Origin: Corynebacterium aurimucosum ATCC 700975
GTDB lineage: Bacteria; Actinomycetota; Actinomycetes; Mycobacteriales; Mycobacteriaceae
Assembly: GCF_007672725.1 (NCBI RefSeq)
Contig: NZ_VDTC01000009.1
Span: 88,588 to 152,587 of the forward strand
Length of the DNA stretch: 64,000 nucleotides
Direction of reading: 5' to 3'
Below, piece by piece: positions 1-8,898 of the stretch; positions within the stretch are counted from its first letter, which is position 1; each line of letters begins with the position of its first letter. The position numbers and the translations under genes are program-made. The notes below the pieces were generated by a model. It searched no databases. It was given only the letters and a program-made list of their open reading frames with translations, and was not told the origin of the DNA.

Positions 1-3000
1 GCACCAGAAGCGAGTCGCCGGCGTAGCCGTCCGTGGGCCAGGGGGCGCGGGCGAGCATCGCGCCCGCGGCCAGGGGCAGCGCGCCCGCCAGGTAGTCGGG
101 GCGCAGCGTGGTCCAGCGAGTGATGGCCCACGCCGCGGCCGCGGCGGCAACACCGGGCAGGCCCGCGACGAGCGCCATCGTTGCCGCGATGAGCAGGCCT
201 AAAAGGGCACGCGCCGAGGTAGACGAGTGGGTAGCAGGGCTGGACGAGGTGGTGTTGTGTGCCGTGTAAGCAGCGGAGGCGGCGGGGGAAGCGGAGTGAG
301 GGCGCGGACCGCGGGCCATGAGGAGCAGGCACAGCGCGGTGGTCAGCGCGGCGAGCGCGCCGCCGAGGCCCAAGCCGACGCGATAGGCGCGGTCGGCAGC
401 AAAAGACATGTGGAAGGTGCCGCCGGCACCGGCGGGAATGAGGAAGGCTTGCGTGTCGGCATCGATGGAGCGCGGCTCGAGGGGCAGTGGCCCCGCGCTG
501 GAGGCCGGCGTCGAGTCCGGCGCTGAATCTTGTGCTGAACCTGGCGTCGAGACCGCGGCTGTGCTGGGGGAGCGCAGCTCGCCGCGCAGGCCCTCGTTGA
601 AGGCACGGCCGGTGATGAGGAGGCGGTCGTGGTCGGCGGGCTCGATGGTCTCACCGGCAGCGAGCGGGGTATAGCCGTGGTCAGTGCCCGATGCGGCCGA
701 TGGGGCAGCGCCGGCTGCAGCTGAAGGACGGTCAGAGGAAGCGGGAAGGGGCGCGGGCAGGGAGGACGCGGTATCGGTCAGGGCCGCCCAATCGCCGGTG
801 GTGCGCACGAGGTGCTGACCGGCGGGCAGGTTGAGGGTGGAGTTGGGGGCGTGGGGGGAGCCGTCGATAAGCACTGTCTTCTCGCCGGAGACCCGCACCG
901 TCATATCGCGCGGGACGGTGAAAGAGCGGATGAGGATGTGTTCGTTGTCCTGCTGGAAGAGGAACTGTTCGGCATCCGGCGAGTTATCGGGCACGGTGAC
1001 GATGCGCCGCGGGGTGGGCTGGTCCACGATGGAGGCCTCGGCAATCCCGGTGCGGCGCTGTGGCTCGATGCGGATGGTGGAGGCCTGCGCGCCGGGCACG
1101 CGGATATCGCGGGCGCGGTAGGCCTCCATGGTGACGGTGACCTTGGAGTCGCCGTTGTGGATGGTCACCTCAGTCGTGCCCGTGGTCATCAGCCGCAGCG
1201 TAGGCGAGGTCCACGAAGACGCAGAATGCAGCTCTAACCAGCCGGAATCGCCGGGCGCTGGCCACCAGGCGGTGGAATTCTCTTCGTCGACGGCCGCGGT
1301 GAGAGAGCGCGCCGGGTTCGCGCCGCCGAAGGCGGAGGCATCTGCGGCAGACGATGACGCGGTGACGCGGCCATCGTGTTCCACCACTTGGGTCAGCGGG
1401 CCGGCAGAGGGATAATCGCGCAGTCGGTTGCGCACCGTCGATGGGTCGCTAGAGGCCAACGGCGCGGACACTGGGCCGGAAAGCGTGCCGTAGTTGCGGT
1501 CACGCAAGGTGGGAGTATCGGTGACGATATCGGCGTTGGCGGAGACGAGCTCGTGGGGGCCTTCCAGGAGCGCGAGCGATTCCCCACCGCCCGCCACGCG
1601 CGGCGGGTCCGCAGGCGCCAGGTTCATGGAGAGGTCGGGGTCGAAGACGACGACGTCGACCTCCCCGAAGGTGTGGACCTTGCCTGGAATATGGGCCGAA
1701 GAACCAGAAATCAGGTCGTGGCGCACCGCGACTGCCCCGATGCCCAGGCGCTGCAAAACCACGGGTGCTGTGGCAGGGTCGCGGGAAATCTGCGCCATCG
1801 CACCGTCCAGGCCACGGATAGCCTCGGGCGGTATGAGGGGAACGGCGTCACGGACGGCCCAGGGGACGTCGAGAAGCGGCTGCGCCGGCTCATCGCGCGT
1901 CCAGCCCCAGTCCTGGCGGGCAAAGGACGCCGGTGGGTAGATGAGCACGCGCGTATCCAGGCTGTTCATGAAGGAAGCGGCTTCCTGCCAATAGCCTGGC
2001 ACCTCCTCGTACGCGCCCTTCGGCAGTAGCCTGCCCGCCCACGCCGGGGAGGTCGCGCCCATCACCACGAGGCACACCAAAAGGCCCGCTGCTTCACGAC
2101 GCCCCATGCTCAACGTCCGCGGAAGCCTCACCCGGGCAGCAATCGCGGCCACGCCGAGTACCAGCGGGAGGCGCACCAGCGGGTCGAACTTGTGCACGTT
2201 GCGCAGCGCGGCCAGCGGCCCATCAAGCGCGTCGAGGTACCACGCGGCATGCGTGCCGAGCACAGCCACGCCCACCAGCAGCATGAAGGCCCACTCGCGC
2301 GGCAGCCGGGCCAGACCCATGAGCCCTAGGGCAGCAACGCACACCGTGACGAGCACAAAGACCGGCTCGGTGGCCAGCTCGTTGCCGGCGACGCGTTCGG
2401 TATCCACAAACGGCGCCCAACTGGTGGTGCCGCGCAGGATTTCCGCCAGGTTGAGCCAGCGCGTGGTCACGCCGGCGGACTCAATGAATTCCGTAAAAGG
2501 CGGGGCATAGCGGCCCAGGATGAGCAGCGGGATAATCCACCACGCGGATACCGCAGCGCACCCGGCCAGCCACACCAGACCAGTCTTGCCTGCGCGCCGC
2601 CACAGCAGAATCACACCCGCCGGTAGGCAAGCCGCCAGCGTGGCCGTGGCGTTGACCGCGCCCATGCACGCCACCGCCACCACCGAGGGCGCGGCATCCC
2701 GCCAGCACAGACGGCCCGGCCGCAGGAAAGGAAGCAGCACCCAGGGTGCCAGCATGACCGGCCAGGTCTCTGAGGAAATCGCACCCAGCGTGGTCAGCGT
2801 GCGCGGGGAGAGCGCATAGAGGAGGCTGCCCATCAGCGCGGCATAGCCCGGCGCGGCGGGAAGCACCGTGCGGACCACGCGGAAGAAGCCCAGAAAGCCC
2901 ACGGCCAGGACCAAGAACCACCAGGCGCGCTGCGCTATCCAATCCGGAAGCGGATCCGCCAGCAAGAAGAACAAGCCCTGCGGGAAGAGGTAGCCATAGG

Positions 3001-3175
3001 CCTGGTTCTGCAGCTGGCCCAGCGTAAAAGTATCGGTATAGGCATGCAGGGCGCCGGCCAAAAACCTAGCCGGGTTGGCCACCAGATCATGCTTGGTATC
3101 GGCGGCGGTCAGCCCCCACGGCTGCACCAGAACCACGAGGGCTAAAAAGAAAAGCCCCCCGATGCGTGCGCGCAC
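1..3175 (-). CDS. aftD: AftD-type alpha-arabinofuranosyltransferase, C-terminus beyond window
   Basis: Large membrane glycosyltransferase of the DUF3367/AftD family, which adds arabinofuranose to arabinogalactan and lipoarabinomannan outside the membrane. The frame is open from a GTG at 3175 to the left window edge, so about 1,058 codons are visible and the 3' end is missing. The N-terminus reads MRARIGGLFFLALVVLVQPW (first membrane segment). It is followed by family hallmarks such as ADTKHDL, QNQAYGYLFPQG and a WW pair, and by further hydrophobic segments. The last visible residues (WPTDGYAGDS and onward) look like the extracytoplasmic part before the last membrane helices. The start lies 1 nt after the stop of the DUF2613 gene, the same pairing as Rv0236A-Rv0236c in mycobacteria, which supports the assignment. 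The family is confident; the exact linkage made is known only from relatives. Confidence 0.88.
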   Translation of the reverse strand, partial: MRARIGGLFFLALVVLVQPWGLTAADTKHDLVANPARFLAGALHAYTDTFTLGQLQNQAYGYLFPQGLFFLLADPLPDWIAQRAWWFLVLAVGFLGFFRVVRTVLPAAPGYAALMGSLLYALSPRTLTTLGAISSETWPVMLAPWVLLPFLRPGRLCWRDAAPSVVAVACMGAVNATATLAACLPAGVILLWRRAGKTGLVWLAGCAAVSAWWIIPLLILGRYAPPFTEFIESAGVTTRWLNLAEILRGTTSWAPFVDTERVAGNELATEPVFVLVTVCVAALGLMGLARLPREWAFMLLVGVAVLGTHAAWYLDALDGPLAALRNVHKFDPLVRLPLVLGVAAIAARVRLPRTLSMGRREAAGLLVCLVVMGATSPAWAGRLLPKGAYEEVPGYWQEAASFMNSLDTRVLIYPPASFARQDWGWTRDEPAQPLLDVPWAVRDAVPLIPPEAIRGLDGAMAQISRDPATAPVVLQRLGIGAVAVRHDLISGSSAHIPGKVHTFGEVDVVVFDPDLSMNLAPADPPRVAGGGESLALLEGPHELVSANADIVTDTPTLRDRNYGTLSGPVSAPLASSDPSTVRNRLRDYPSAGPLTQVVEHDGRVTASSSAADASAFGGANPARSLTAAVDEENSTAWWPAPGDSGWLELHSASSWTSPTLRLMTTGTTEVTIHNGDSKVTVTMEAYRARDIRVPGAQASTIRIEPQRRTGIAEASIVDQPTPRRIVTVPDNSPDAEQFLFQQDNEHILIRSFTVPRDMTVRVSGEKTVLIDGSPHAPNSTLNLPAGQHLVRTTGDWAALTDTASSLPAPLPASSDRPSAAAGAAPSAASGTDHGYTPLAAGETIEPADHDRLLITGRAFNEGLRGELRSPSTAAVSTPGSAQDSAPDSTPASSAGPLPLEPRSIDADTQAFLIPAGAGGTFHMSFAADRAYRVGLGLGGALAALTTALCLLLMARGPRPHSASPAASAAYTAHNTTSSSPATHSSTSARALLGLLIAATMALVAGLPGVAAAAAAWAITRWTTLRPDYLAGALPLAAGAMLARAPWPTDGYAGDSLLV

Positions 3176-3176
3176 G

Positions 3177-3374
3177 CTACTCGCGGGAGCCGTACTCCGG
3201 CCCGCCCATCACGGCGTCGGAGGCCTTGACGGAATTATCGTTTGGAACGGCATCTGCCTGCGAGAACTGCGCGATGCCCAGGATGGTCACGACCCCCAGC
3301 GCTACGCCAACGACCGCGCTGCCCAGGGCTGGGCCCAGGGTGCGCTTGTTGAGTGAATCGCTGTCGAATGCCAT
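3177..3374 (-). CDS. DUF2613 small membrane/secreted protein
   Basis: A 65-residue protein with a basic N-terminus (MAFDSDSLNKRT), one hydrophobic segment (about residues 13-36, rich in G, V and A) and a short tail ending GGPEYGSRE. This matches the DUF2613 family, which sits directly upstream of aftD in mycobacteria and corynebacteria (Rv0236A is the mycobacterial example). Its stop is 1 nt from the aftD GTG, so the two are almost certainly co-transcribed and probably translationally coupled. A helper role for AftD in the membrane is inference from the conserved pairing; no catalytic residues are visible. Confidence 0.85.
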   Translation of the reverse strand: MAFDSDSLNKRTLGPALGSAVVGVALGVVTILGIAQFSQADAVPNDNSVKASDAVMGGPEYGSRE

Positions 3375-3406
3375 GGCGCCAGATTCTAGCAGCTCGGTAC
3401 TACCTT

Positions 3407-3910
3407 TTAGGAGTGGCTCTCCGCGGCGTCGTCCTCCTCATCGTTCTCCGGCGGAACGATGAAGACCGGCAGGCCCGCGTTGCGCACGATGTACTCCGCG
3501 GTGGAGTTATTCCACAGCGAGCGGAAGCCGGTAAGCGCGCGGGTGCCGGTGACGATGACGTCGATGTCGAGTTCGTGGGCGGCGTCGACAATCGCGCTCT
3601 GAATCGTCGTCACCGATTCCACCAGGTGGGCATGGCCGCGCAGGCCGAGGGACTCGGCCTTGGCAATACCGCGGTGGCAGATGGCGAGGGCCTCCTCGTA
3701 GGCCGGGTCATCCTCCACGCTGTCCGGTGAGACCGTGGACTGGTGCAGCCCGGTGCGGCTGACCGCGCGGGCGGCCTGGCGCGCGGACGGTTCCCAGGCG
3801 GTGAGGATTTCGACATCGGTGGGGCGCAGCAGCCGCGCGGCGTATTCGAGGGCGCGGTCGGCGCGGTCGGAGCCGTCATAGGCAATGAGCATGGTCTCTC
3901 CGTTTTTCAT
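3407..3910 (-). CDS. Universal stress protein, single UspA domain
   Basis: 167 residues forming one UspA fold: the opening strand MLIAYDGSDRADRALEYAA is typical, as is the closing strand GLPVFIVPP. The nucleotide-binding loop GTRALTGFRSLWNNST is a loose version of the usual G-2x-G-9x-G-(S/T) ATP motif, with NNS where GS is expected, so ATP binding is uncertain. An acidic tail (ENDEEDDAAESHS) follows. The second Met (MLIAYDG, start near 3892) is an alternative start. The gene stands alone, with DUF2613-aftD downstream on the same strand and the GH3 lipoprotein diverging upstream. It is probably a cytosolic stress-survival protein; its target is unknown. Confidence 0.85.
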   Translation of the reverse strand: MKNGETMLIAYDGSDRADRALEYAARLLRPTDVEILTAWEPSARQAARAVSRTGLHQSTVSPDSVEDDPAYEEALAICHRGIAKAESLGLRGHAHLVESVTTIQSAIVDAAHELDIDVIVTGTRALTGFRSLWNNSTAEYIVRNAGLPVFIVPPENDEEDDAAESHS

Positions 3911-3968
3911 GTGACCATCCTAACAACCGGTTGTTGCCCGCGCGGGTGCTTCAGGCACACTGGTGTGC

Positions 3969-5030
3969 ATGAAAAAAGTAATGCCCGCCCTCCTGTTGAG
4001 CGCAACCTGCGCGCTGAGCGCGTGCAGTACGGAGCCTGAGCTTTCCGACGCCCCGCCTGCCGAATCCAGCGCCGCGGCCCCGAGCGCCGCGTCGGGCGAC
4101 GCGACACCACAGGAAGCCGCGCCCGAGGATGTCCGCGCCCGTGCCGCCGCCAAGCTCATGCCGCCTGCGCTGAACTATGACGATGCGCGCGCGAAGCTGG
4201 AGGCCGGCGTGGGTGGACTCTTCATCCCGAGCTGGGCCGACCCGGAGCTGCTGAGCGATGGCCCGCGGGGAGTGAACGCCCTGCGCGAGGAGATGGGCCG
4301 CGACTTCGAGGTCTCCATCGACTTCGAGGGCGGGCGTGTGCAGCGCTTCTCCGAAATCTTGGGCGACTACCCCTCCCCGCAGGCCATGGCGGAAGGCCAT
4401 AGCCCGGAGGAGGTCGAGGCCCTGGCCACGGAGATTGGACAGAGCCTGCGTTCCCACGGCGTGACGGTGGACTTCGCCCCCGTGCTCGATGTGGATGGGG
4501 GAGACCTGGAGGTCGTCGGCGACCGCGCCTTCTCCACCGACCCACAGGCCGCCGGCGAGTATGGCGCGGCCTTTGCCCGCGGGCTGCAGGCCGCCGGTGT
4601 GAAGGCCGTGTTCAAGCACTTCCCCGGCCACGGGCGCGCCTCCGGGGACACGCACTTGGGGGAGGCGGTGACCCCGCCGCTAGAGGAGCTCTCTGGTCAC
4701 GAGTTCGTGCCTTTCCACACGGCAATCCCGCAAGCCCCCGAGGCGGCCCTCATGATGGGGCACCTCGTGGTACCAGGCCTCGGCGATGAGCCCGCCTCCC
4801 TCAACCCGCGGGCCTACCAGCTGGCCCGCGAGGAACTCGGCTTCGAGGGCACCATTTACACCGATGACCTGGGAGGAATGGCCTCCATCTCGGAGAATTT
4901 CAGCGTGCCGGAGGCCGTGGCCGCAGCCCTTGCCGCAGGTGCCGATATGCCGCTGTGGTCCACCGACGATGACATCAACGCGGTCATCGACGCGGCCGCC
5001 GAAGTCGTGGCCCAGCAAGAGGGCGACTAG
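3969..5030 (+). CDS. Glycoside hydrolase family 3 lipoprotein (beta-N-acetylglucosaminidase type)
   Basis: 353 residues. A signal peptide (MKKVMPALLLSATCALSAC) ends in a lipobox (LSAC, Cys about residue 19), so the enzyme should be lipid-anchored outside the membrane. A Pro/Ala-rich linker follows, then a GH3 N-terminal barrel with the NagZ signature KHFPGHG and the nucleophile-region motif YTDDLGGMASI. There is no second GH3 domain, as in NagZ. The ATG at 3969 was chosen over a GTG 6 nt upstream because it gives the classic MKK signal start. The exported form suggests trimming of GlcNAc from peptidoglycan fragments in the wall rather than cytosolic muropeptide recycling. The VanW/peptidoglycan-binding gene follows 34 nt downstream. 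Exact substrate is inferred from the family. Confidence 0.85.
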   Translation: MKKVMPALLLSATCALSACSTEPELSDAPPAESSAAAPSAASGDATPQEAAPEDVRARAAAKLMPPALNYDDARAKLEAGVGGLFIPSWADPELLSDGPRGVNALREEMGRDFEVSIDFEGGRVQRFSEILGDYPSPQAMAEGHSPEEVEALATEIGQSLRSHGVTVDFAPVLDVDGGDLEVVGDRAFSTDPQAAGEYGAAFARGLQAAGVKAVFKHFPGHGRASGDTHLGEAVTPPLEELSGHEFVPFHTAIPQAPEAALMMGHLVVPGLGDEPASLNPRAYQLAREELGFEGTIYTDDLGGMASISENFSVPEAVAAALAAGADMPLWSTDDDINAVIDAAAEVVAQQEGD

Positions 5031-5064
5031 TAAAAACCAGCTGGCAGCCGTTAATCTCGTACAC

Positions 5065-6756
5065 GTGAAAAAGGCAATCGGACACAGCCAACAGCGGCGC
5101 AAGGGGCTCCACGTGGCCCTTGGCGTGCTCGTTGGACTTCTACTCATCGCCGGCATCGCCTACGCGTGGGACGTCATGGCTAACCAGCACAAGGTCCCGC
5201 GCGCGACGTCGGTCGGCGGCGTGGACATCTCCCGCATGGAGCGCACCGCTGCGGTGGAGAAGCTGGAGCAGGAACTCGGGGACGTCGCGGCCCAGCCCGT
5301 GGATATCCGCGCCGGGGAGAAAAGCTCGCAGCTTATCCCCCAAGACTCCGGCCTAAGCCTGAATTATCAGAAAGCCGTCGACGGCATTCCCGACGCTTCC
5401 CTGAACCCCCTCTCGCGCCTGTACAGCTTCATTAAGCCCACCCAGGAAATCCCTGTGGCTGTGGACATCGATGAGAACCAGCTCTCCGGCCAACTCGAGC
5501 GCGTGGGCAACGAGCTGAAGATCGAGCCGGAAGACGGAAACTTGGAGCTTATCGACGGCTCCCTCAAAGAGACCAAACCCAAGCTCGGCCAGGCGGTGGA
5601 AGAGGGAGTGCTGCACGAGGGCGTCGTGAAGCACTGGCTCGACCCCGAGGGCGTCGACGTCGAGCCGATGGTGGTGGAGCCTCAGATTAATGATGAGGCG
5701 ATTGAGGCCATGCGCACCGGGGATGCCGCCCGCGCGCTGGATAACCCGCTCACGCTGAAGGGCGAGAACAACACCACCGGCACCTTACGCAAGCCGGAGA
5801 TTTCCCAGTTCGTCTCCATCGCCGCGGAGGATGGCGAGCTACGCCTCAAGGTGGATAAGAACCGCGCCCGTGAGCTTTTCCAAGAGCGCATGCAAGGCTC
5901 CGAGGTGCCCGGCACCAACGCCAAAATTTCCTTCAGCGGCAACGACAAGCAGATCACGCCCTCGGTGGATGGCTCCATCATCGACTGGGAGAAGACCCTC
6001 GAGGGCTTCGAGGACCGTGTGAGCAGCGAGGACGACCGCGAATGGGATGCCGATTACAAGCCGGACCCCGCAGACTTCACCACGGAAATGGCAGAGAAGG
6101 CCACCTTCGATGAGACCGTGTCCGAGTTTTCTACCGGCGGTTTCTCCGGGGCCTCCGGCACCAATATCCGCCTGGTGGCCCAGGAGGTCAACGGTGCCGT
6201 GGTCAACCCGGGTGAGACCTTCTCCCTCAACGGCTACACCGGCCCGCGCGGTACCGCGCAGGGCTATGTGGAATCCGGCATCATCATCGACGGCCACGCG
6301 GGCAAGGCCGTGGGCGGCGGCATCTCTCAGTTCGCCACCACCTTGTACAACGCGGCCTACTTCGCCGGCATGGAGGACGTGGCACACACCCCGCACTCCT
6401 ATTACATTTCGCGCTACCCGGCTGGCCGCGAGGCCACCGTGTACGAAGGCGCAATTGACCTGCAGTTTAAGAACACCTCCAACCACCCGGTGCGCATCGA
6501 AACCAGCTTTGGTGACGAGATCACCGTGCGCTTCAAGGGCGTGAAGACGGTTGAGGTCGAGTCCATCAACAACGGCCGCTGGGCCAAGACCGAGCCGCAG
6601 CGCAAGTCGGTGAGCGAGGACTGCTCGCCGTCGTCTGGCACGCCGGGCTTCACCACCTCGGATACCCGCGTGATCAAGGACCTCTCCGGCAAGGAAATCT
6701 CCCGGGAGACCACCACCACGGTCTATGACCCGCAGCCCATCGTTACCTGCGGTTAA
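5065..6756 (+). CDS. Membrane-anchored VanW-family protein with peptidoglycan-binding repeats
   Basis: 563 residues from GTG 5065; the frame is open further upstream, but that part overlaps the GH3 gene. A basic stretch precedes a single membrane segment (about residues 14-34), so most of the protein is extracytoplasmic. Two repeats resembling the PG_binding_4 domain (about 50-320) precede a VanW domain (about 380-520) with family motifs NPGETFSLN, GGGISQFATTLYNA and HSYYISRYPAGREATV. A short Cys-containing tail follows (C at SEDC and VTC). The VanW function is unresolved; the family is named after a gene in vancomycin-resistance clusters. The neighbouring GH3 lipoprotein suggests a wall-maintenance role. 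The downstream ABC exporter starts 3 nt after the stop. Confidence 0.85.
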   Translation: MKKAIGHSQQRRKGLHVALGVLVGLLLIAGIAYAWDVMANQHKVPRATSVGGVDISRMERTAAVEKLEQELGDVAAQPVDIRAGEKSSQLIPQDSGLSLNYQKAVDGIPDASLNPLSRLYSFIKPTQEIPVAVDIDENQLSGQLERVGNELKIEPEDGNLELIDGSLKETKPKLGQAVEEGVLHEGVVKHWLDPEGVDVEPMVVEPQINDEAIEAMRTGDAARALDNPLTLKGENNTTGTLRKPEISQFVSIAAEDGELRLKVDKNRARELFQERMQGSEVPGTNAKISFSGNDKQITPSVDGSIIDWEKTLEGFEDRVSSEDDREWDADYKPDPADFTTEMAEKATFDETVSEFSTGGFSGASGTNIRLVAQEVNGAVVNPGETFSLNGYTGPRGTAQGYVESGIIIDGHAGKAVGGGISQFATTLYNAAYFAGMEDVAHTPHSYYISRYPAGREATVYEGAIDLQFKNTSNHPVRIETSFGDEITVRFKGVKTVEVESINNGRWAKTEPQRKSVSEDCSPSSGTPGFTTSDTRVIKDLSGKEISRETTTTVYDPQPIVTCG

Positions 6757-6759
6757 GCC

Positions 6760-8544
6760 ATGACCCGGCCGATGCACACCGCGGTGAAGGACCCGGCGGA
6801 CGTCGATCAGCTGGCCCAGCACCCAGTGAAGTTTGGTCGCGTCGCCGGCCTTTTCGCAGCCCACCGCGGCACGCTGCTTGTGGTGGTAGCGCTCATCATC
6901 GCGACGTCTGGGCTGACGGTGGTGCAGCCTTTCTTGGTGCGCCGCACCGTGGACGAGGCCATTCCCAACCACGACACCGCACTGCTGTTGTGGCTGGTGG
7001 GCGGCATGCTGGCCATCACCGTGGTCTCCCAGGCCATCGGCGTTATCCAGTCCTTTCTGTCGGCGCGGGTGGGGCACACCATCATGCACGAGCTGCGCAC
7101 GCAGGTCTTTGCCAACCTGCAGCGCCAATCGCTGCAGTTCTTTACCAACAACCGCGGCGGCGAGATTCAATCCCGCCTGACCAATGACATCGCGGCGATG
7201 CGCGGCATGGTGACCACCACGGCGACATCCGTGGCCAGCAACCTCACCATGACGGTGGCCACCCTGGTGGCGATGGTGGCGCTCTCACCAACTCTCTCGC
7301 TGTTGTCCCTGGTGGTGCTGCCACCCGCCGTGTGGCTCACCCGCCGCGCCGCCGTTCTGCGCCGCAGCCTTATGGAGAAAAACAGCCAAGCCCAGGCGGA
7401 ACTCCAACAGACCATTTCGGAGAACCTGTCCGTCTCCGGCATGCGCCTGGCCACCACGTTGGGCGCGCAGGAGCGGGTCTATTCGAGCTTCTCGGCCACC
7501 TCGCGTTCCCTCATCCGCTTGGAGCTCGAATCCCAGCTGGCCGGGCGCTGGCGCATGGCGCTGACCCAAATCATCTTCGGCGTGATGCCAGCCCTGATTT
7601 ATCTCGTGGCCGGCCTGCGCCCGGGCATAACCATCGGCACCCTCATCGCGTTTAGCACCCTGCAGACCCAAGTCTTCCGCCCGATTACCGGCCTGCTCAA
7701 CGTGGGCGCGCAGTGGGTAGCGTCGATGGCGCTGTTCAGCCGCATCTTCGAGTACCTGGACTTGGAGCCCGAACTCACGGAGACCACCCAGCCCGCCCAG
7801 CTTGCCGACGCCTCCCTCACCCTCCACAACGTCTCCTACCGCTACCCCGGCACCGACACCGACGCGCTTTCCGACGTCTCCCTTTCCATCCCCGCCCATA
7901 CCACCACCGCCCTGGTGGGGCATACCGGTTCCGGCAAGTCCACCGTCGCTGCACTTATGGCGCGCTTGGCTGACCCGACCACCGGCTCCGTGCGCCTGGG
8001 CGGAGTCGACCTGCGTGACATTCCGCCGGAGCAGCGCGCGGAGGTTATTGGCGTGGTCTCCCAAGAGACCTACTTGATCCACTGCACGGTGCGGGAGAAC
8101 CTCCTCTTCGCGCAGCCGGAGGCGAGTGAAGAACAGATGTGGGCGGCCCTGCACTCCGCCCGCGTGGACGAGGTCATCGCCGCGCTTCCCGAGGGACTCG
8201 ATACTCTCGTAGGCTCGCGCGGCTACCGTTTCTCCGGCGGTGAGCAGCAGCGCCTCTCGCTTGCCCGCACGCTGCTGCGCCGACCGCAGGTGCTCATCCT
8301 GGATGAGGCCACCTCGGCCCTGGACAACGAAACGGAGCGCGCTATCCAGGAAGCAGTGCTTGGTGCGGACGCCACCCGCCTGGTCATCGCGCACCGCCTG
8401 TCCACCATCCGCGATGCCGACCAGATCGTCGTCCTCGACGCCGGCCGCGTGGCCGAGCGCGGCACCCACGCTGAGCTGCTGGCCCGCGACGGCGCTTATG
8501 CGGCGCTCCTTCGTGCCGCGAAAACTACTGGTGATCGTTCTTAG
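6760..8544 (+). CDS. ABC exporter, fused membrane and ATPase domains
   Basis: 594 residues in the layout of a type I exporter half-transporter. About six membrane helices (residues 30-330) precede an ATPase domain (about 350-585) with Walker A GHTGSGKST, signature FSGGEQQ, Walker B LILDEATSALD and the H-loop (IAHRLS). All ATPase residues look intact, so it can work as a homodimer. Its ATG is 3 nt after the VanW gene stop, indicating one transcript with that gene and perhaps the GH3 lipoprotein. The substrate is unknown; the context suggests something bound for the envelope. The closest named family is MsbA/multidrug-like exporters. It is the last gene before the accessory pilus region. Confidence 0.88.
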   Translation: MTRPMHTAVKDPADVDQLAQHPVKFGRVAGLFAAHRGTLLVVVALIIATSGLTVVQPFLVRRTVDEAIPNHDTALLLWLVGGMLAITVVSQAIGVIQSFLSARVGHTIMHELRTQVFANLQRQSLQFFTNNRGGEIQSRLTNDIAAMRGMVTTTATSVASNLTMTVATLVAMVALSPTLSLLSLVVLPPAVWLTRRAAVLRRSLMEKNSQAQAELQQTISENLSVSGMRLATTLGAQERVYSSFSATSRSLIRLELESQLAGRWRMALTQIIFGVMPALIYLVAGLRPGITIGTLIAFSTLQTQVFRPITGLLNVGAQWVASMALFSRIFEYLDLEPELTETTQPAQLADASLTLHNVSYRYPGTDTDALSDVSLSIPAHTTTALVGHTGSGKSTVAALMARLADPTTGSVRLGGVDLRDIPPEQRAEVIGVVSQETYLIHCTVRENLLFAQPEASEEQMWAALHSARVDEVIAALPEGLDTLVGSRGYRFSGGEQQRLSLARTLLRRPQVLILDEATSALDNETERAIQEAVLGADATRLVIAHRLSTIRDADQIVVLDAGRVAERGTHAELLARDGAYAALLRAAKTTGDRS

Positions 8545-8665
8545 AGAGCCCCGCCAAGAAACCTAGGGATGTTAGCTTTCTATCTGGAGTTTGTTAAAGA
8601 CCGAGAAAATATATGGCTTCGGGATTGTCCTGAGGTACCTTCTTGCCGCGCCCCAGTGGTTGCCC

Positions 8666-8740
8666 ATGAAGATTCACGTCTACCTGGCGATATTGACAGT
8701 GTTAATGGTTGTGCTGGTGGTTGCATGGCGCTCTTGGTAA
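8666..8740 (+). CDS. Possible 24-residue single-helix membrane peptide
   Basis: ATG at 8666 opens 24 codons ending in TAA at 8738-8740. The product is MKIHVYLAILTVLMVVLVVA followed by WRSW: a charged/polar start, one uninterrupted hydrophobic helix and a Trp/Arg interfacial end. That shape is typical of small membrane peptides, including some type I toxins. There is no clear ribosome binding site and no family match that I know, so this may be chance. It lies about 100 bases upstream of the palindromes and poly-G tract of the pilus leader. Confidence 0.25.
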   Translation: MKIHVYLAILTVLMVVLVVAWRSW

Positions 8741-8869
8741 GCGTTTCGCAGTGAGATAGTTGCCACCAATGTGCCTGGGCAAGGCTGCTAGAGCCCCCGT
8801 AAGGGGGCGGTGAGGTCGATATCACTCAAAGTGGAATGGCAGCTACCAATACCGCAGTTTAACTGCGAA

Positions 8870-8875
8870 TATAAT
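8870..8875 (+). promoter_or_regulatory. Perfect -10 box (TATAAT) upstream of pilus operon
   Basis: TATAAT lies 305 bases before the pilin start. The sequence about 17 bases upstream (CAATAC) is a poor -35 match, so the promoter may need an activator or may rely on the adjacent 15-base palindrome at 8853-8867. A start about 7 bases downstream would place the run of 11 G in the first transcribed bases. Confidence 0.4.
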
Positions 8876-8887
8876 TATTATCTGCGC

Positions 8888-8898
8888 GGGGGGGGGGG
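8888..8898 (+). repeat. Homopolymer of 11 G in the pilus operon leader
   Basis: Eleven consecutive G, the only such tract I noticed in this window. It lies 12 bases after a perfect TATAAT and 282 bases before the major pilin start. Runs of this length are prone to slipped-strand changes in length, a classic basis for phase-variable surface structures; that use here is inference. Confidence 0.9.
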
